DNA of 8,316 nucleotides from Cyanobacteriota bacterium. GTDB lineage: Bacteria; Cyanobacteriota; Cyanobacteriia; Phormidesmidales; Phormidesmidaceae. Shown piece by piece: positions 6,666 through 8,316 of the stretch. The stretch's first letter is position 1; the number at the start of each line of letters is the position of its first letter. The position numbers were made by a program, and so were the translations under genes. Under the pieces are notes generated by a model. The model did not search any database, had not been told where the DNA came from, and worked only from the letters and a program-made list of their open reading frames with translations. The DNA lies in NCBI GenBank assembly GCA_027619675.1, contig JAQCHG010000046.1, forward strand, positions 1 through 8,316. Reading direction: 5' to 3'.

Positions 6666-6721
6666 GCCTCAGCCATTCTCCGGATCCGCCCCTGGATCCC
6701 CTGAACCGCTGGAAGCCGGGG

Positions 6722-6727
6722 GTATAC
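6722..6727 (+). promoter_or_regulatory. Candidate -10 element for the HmpF-like gene
   Basis: TATACT matches TATAAT in five of six positions and would start transcription near 6734, about 26 bases before the ATG at 6760. The -35 region is poor; CTGAAC at 6701-6706 with a 15-base spacer is the best candidate, so an activator may be needed. Judged by eye. Confidence 0.4.
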
Positions 6728-6759
6728 TCTAGCCATAGGCGATAGACCTTCTAAACCCG

Positions 6760-7239
6760 ATGCAATATTTGGCCAAGGTTGAGAAAGCGTCCTTCTTGGG
6801 CCGAGCCACCCTGCAACTCCTAGCCCGCCAGCTCGATCGCTACATGTGGGAACGGCTGGCGGAAGATCGCCAACTCGAAGTGGAAGAGGCCTTAGGGTTT
6901 AGTGAAGGGGCCTTGGTGCTGGTGCGCCTAGAGGCCGATGACGCCACAGTCAAAACCGTCCTAGATGCGGTGCCGTGGGTCTTGGACCTGATGGACACCT
7001 TCCTGGCGCGGGGCATCACCCCCGATTTTCTAGAGCAGGAGGTGGAACGGGCCGAGCAGTGGCGACAATCCCTCACCTTAGAAAGCCAAGAAGTGGACCG
7101 CCGTGCCCTGGAAGCGGCGGCCCGACGGGATGAAATTCAAGAATTAGAAAAAAGTCTAAAGCTGGAGCGGGCGGATCTAGAGCGGCGGGAGGCCGAACTC
7201 CAGGAACGGGAAGCCCAATTGAAGGGCGGTGATGCATAG
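6760..7239 (+). CDS. HmpF-like short coiled-coil protein (hypothetical)
   Basis: A 159-residue cytoplasmic protein with two parts. The N-terminal domain (about 1-90) has MQYLAKVEKASFLG, then SEGALVLVRLEAD (48-60) and a hydrophobic helix VPWVLDLMDTFLARG (71-85). From about residue 90 to 155 it is a continuous Glu/Arg/Leu-rich coiled coil. The segment EQWRQSLTLESQEVDRR (99-115) closely resembles, from memory, the EQWKQSLTYQSQELNRR stretch of HmpF, the coiled-coil taxis and pilus-motility protein of filamentous cyanobacteria, and the GALVLV block also matches. HmpF itself is several hundred residues long, so this is either a short paralogue or a separate family sharing the N-terminal module. The frame ends cleanly at TAG 7237-7239, with no sign of a frameshifted continuation. 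No Shine-Dalgarno is present; the ATG is preceded by a TATACT element. It is divergent from the sigma gene. A role in motility is inference. Confidence 0.7.
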   Translation: MQYLAKVEKASFLGRATLQLLARQLDRYMWERLAEDRQLEVEEALGFSEGALVLVRLEADDATVKTVLDAVPWVLDLMDTFLARGITPDFLEQEVERAEQWRQSLTLESQEVDRRALEAAARRDEIQELEKSLKLERADLERREAELQEREAQLKGGDA

Positions 7240-7342
7240 TGGGTCATTTGCCCAGCCTCAAAGGCCCATTTCAAGCGCTAGCCCTGAAAAACAGAGCAAA
7301 ATGGCGATGCATCGGCATAATTACGGATTCTTGATTCAACTT

Positions 7343-7355
7343 TAAAGAGTCTTTA
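7343..7355. repeat. 13-base odd palindrome TAAAGAGTCTTTA, possible operator
   Basis: Arms of six bases, TAAAGA and TCTTTA, are perfectly complementary around one central G. It is in the AT-rich part of the kinase leader, about 230 bases before the kinase ATG. Too short for a terminator hairpin, and no T-run follows. Confidence 0.35.
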
Positions 7356-7411
7356 CGAAATTTCCGGCAAATTAGGCATGAGACCCCCCACCGATGTAGG
7401 GAACAATCAGG

Positions 7412-7427
7412 GTAATGTGACCATTAC
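7412..7427. repeat. Dyad GTAATG-N4-CATTAC, possible regulator site
   Basis: Two six-base arms are perfectly complementary around TGAC. The outer bases form GTA-N10-TAC, close to but not the same as the NtcA consensus GTA-N8-TAC. It is about 155 bases before the kinase start codon. TATGTT at 7431-7436 is a weak -10-like hexamer immediately after it, an arrangement that would fit repression better than NtcA-type activation. Confidence 0.35.
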
Positions 7428-7581
7428 TGCTATGTTGCCCTAGGGACGTTCTTGCCTTAGCATCTCAGGGCTAAGCGGTTAGCATGGAAGGTACTGAGCC
7501 CACTGCGTCTACCAGGATTTGCTCCATCCCTGGCAATGCGCCCCTGCTGTATCACTGGGGCATCTATCACCGCCAAGTCGC

Positions 7582-8316
7582 ATGAGCTATTGCATTAACC
7601 TCGACTGCCCTAAGCCCAAAAACCCTCCCCACCTTACCCACTGTCAAACCTGCGGGGCGAGTCTTCGTTTGCGCGATCGCTACCGAGCGCTACGGGCTTT
7701 AGGGCGGGGGGGATTTGGGGCAACATTTTTGGCCCGAGATGAAGCTCTGCCGGGGCATCCTCCCTGCGTTATCAAACAGTTGCGGCCTAGTGCCGATGCC
7801 CCCCATGTCCTAGAAATGGCGCGGGATTTGTTCCAGCGGGAAGCCAAAATCCTCGGTAAAATCGGTAACCATCCCCAGGTGCCGCGCCTCCTAGACTATT
7901 TTGAAACCAATCACGAATTCTTCCTGGTGCAGGAGTTTGTCAGCGGCAATACCCTCCAGCAGGAAGTGCGTCGGGGCGGCCCCTTTAGTGAAGCAGGGGT
8001 CAAACAGTTTCTCAGCGAAGCCCTACCCGTCATCCAGTACGTTCACAACAGCGGCGTCATCCACCGGGACATCAAACCCGCCAACCTGATCCGCCGCGAT
8101 GAAGATAAAAAACTGGTGCTGATTGACTTTGGGGCCGTTAAGGACAAAGTCAACCCGGTCCAGGCCAGCACCTCTGAGCAAACCGCCCTCACCGCCTACG
8201 CCATTGGCACACCGGGCTATGCACCGCCAGAGCAGATGGCCATGCGCCCGGTATACGCCAGCGATCTCTACGCGGTCGGGGTGACCTGCATCTATTTACT
8301 GACGGGCAAATCCCCT
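7582..8316 (+). CDS. Serine/threonine protein kinase with N-terminal four-Cys motif, 3' end beyond window
   Basis: A Hanks-type kinase that phosphorylates Ser/Thr on target proteins; 245 residues are present and the frame runs off the right edge. The N-terminus has C4-X4-C9 and C21-X2-C24 followed by GASL, a zinc-ribbon-like module found on a large class of cyanobacterial kinases (SpkB type). The catalytic domain follows: glycine loop GRGGFGATF (41-49), ATP-anchoring K65 in CVIKQL, catalytic loop HRDIKPAN (161-168) with D163, DFG D182-G184 within IDFGAVK, and the GTPGYAPPEQ activation/P+1 segment (209-218), then SDLYAVG. All catalytic residues are intact, so it should be active. The ATG at 7582 lacks a Shine-Dalgarno but is placed immediately before the Cys motif, and no nearer upstream start is seen in frame. 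The C-terminal domain (repeats or membrane segment in this class) is not visible, so the exact subfamily cannot be assigned. Confidence 0.95.
   Translation, partial: MSYCINLDCPKPKNPPHLTHCQTCGASLRLRDRYRALRALGRGGFGATFLARDEALPGHPPCVIKQLRPSADAPHVLEMARDLFQREAKILGKIGNHPQVPRLLDYFETNHEFFLVQEFVSGNTLQQEVRRGGPFSEAGVKQFLSEALPVIQYVHNSGVIHRDIKPANLIRRDEDKKLVLIDFGAVKDKVNPVQASTSEQTALTAYAIGTPGYAPPEQMAMRPVYASDLYAVGVTCIYLLTGKSP

Larger units (their letters stand above)
7240..7581. other. 342-base leader region of the kinase gene
   Basis: No coding frame is supported. The stretch 7310-7380 is AT-rich compared with its surroundings and holds dyads: CGATGCATCG at 7305-7314, TAAAGAGTCTTTA at 7343-7355, and GTAATG-4-CATTAC at 7412-7427, plus a weaker CTTAGC/GCTAAG pair near 7457-7476. 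No clear intrinsic terminator for the upstream coiled-coil gene is seen, and no promoter stands out. A regulated promoter for the kinase or a small RNA could lie here. Confidence 0.5.

Noticed and set aside
6483..6704. A 73-codon plus-strand frame in the spacer between the sigma and HmpF-like genes.
   Set aside because: No ribosome site, no recognisable protein features, and it overlaps the 5' region of the divergent sigma gene.

Overview
The window is cyanobacterial chromosomal DNA. Direct evidence is the dense HIP1 palindrome (GCGATCGC, ten copies found by eye in 8.3 kb). The protein families agree: a thylakoid fibrillin/PAP protein with the RIGRGN signature, a DUF3134-type acidic protein, a cyanobacterial MraY, an ECF sigma factor of the SigG type with its membrane anti-sigma factor, an HmpF-like coiled-coil protein, and a four-cysteine Ser/Thr kinase. 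The species cannot be fixed from sequence alone. The content is mostly core; I see no insertion sequence, CRISPR array, rRNA gene or convincing tRNA.

Layout. 1-1914 (-) is the N-terminal 638 residues of a PcrA/UvrD helicase whose 3' end lies beyond the left edge. 2165-2761 (-) is a PAP/fibrillin plastid-lipid-associated protein. 3040-3279 (+) is a small acidic DUF3134 protein, transcribed divergently from the fibrillin gene and preceded by a good sigma-70-like promoter. 3552-4667 (+) is mraY, which makes lipid I for peptidoglycan. A perfect A/T-flanked hairpin at 4736-4772 separates mraY from the convergent anti-sigma gene and probably terminates both. 4869-5507 (-) is a single-pass membrane anti-sigma factor, and 5825-6484 (-) is the ECF sigma factor upstream of it. 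The 317-base space between them holds a candidate ECF-type promoter aimed at the anti-sigma gene. 6760-7239 (+) is a short coiled-coil protein resembling the N-terminus of HmpF, divergent from the sigma gene. 7582-8316 (+) is the start of a Ser/Thr kinase with an N-terminal CX4C/CX2C zinc-ribbon-like motif, cut by the right edge and preceded by about 340 bases containing several dyad-symmetric elements.

How the genes work together. The clearest functional unit is the sigma/anti-sigma pair: a cytoplasmic sigma factor and a membrane-tethered inhibitor, arranged so that the sigma factor could switch on its own inhibitor (negative feedback). The kinase and the HmpF-like protein are other signalling-type genes nearby, but no operon links them. 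MraY, the helicase and the fibrillin protein are housekeeping genes with their own spacing. No wholly new system is evident. The most worthwhile leads are the ECF-like promoter, the HmpF-like short protein and the dyad-rich leader of the kinase.
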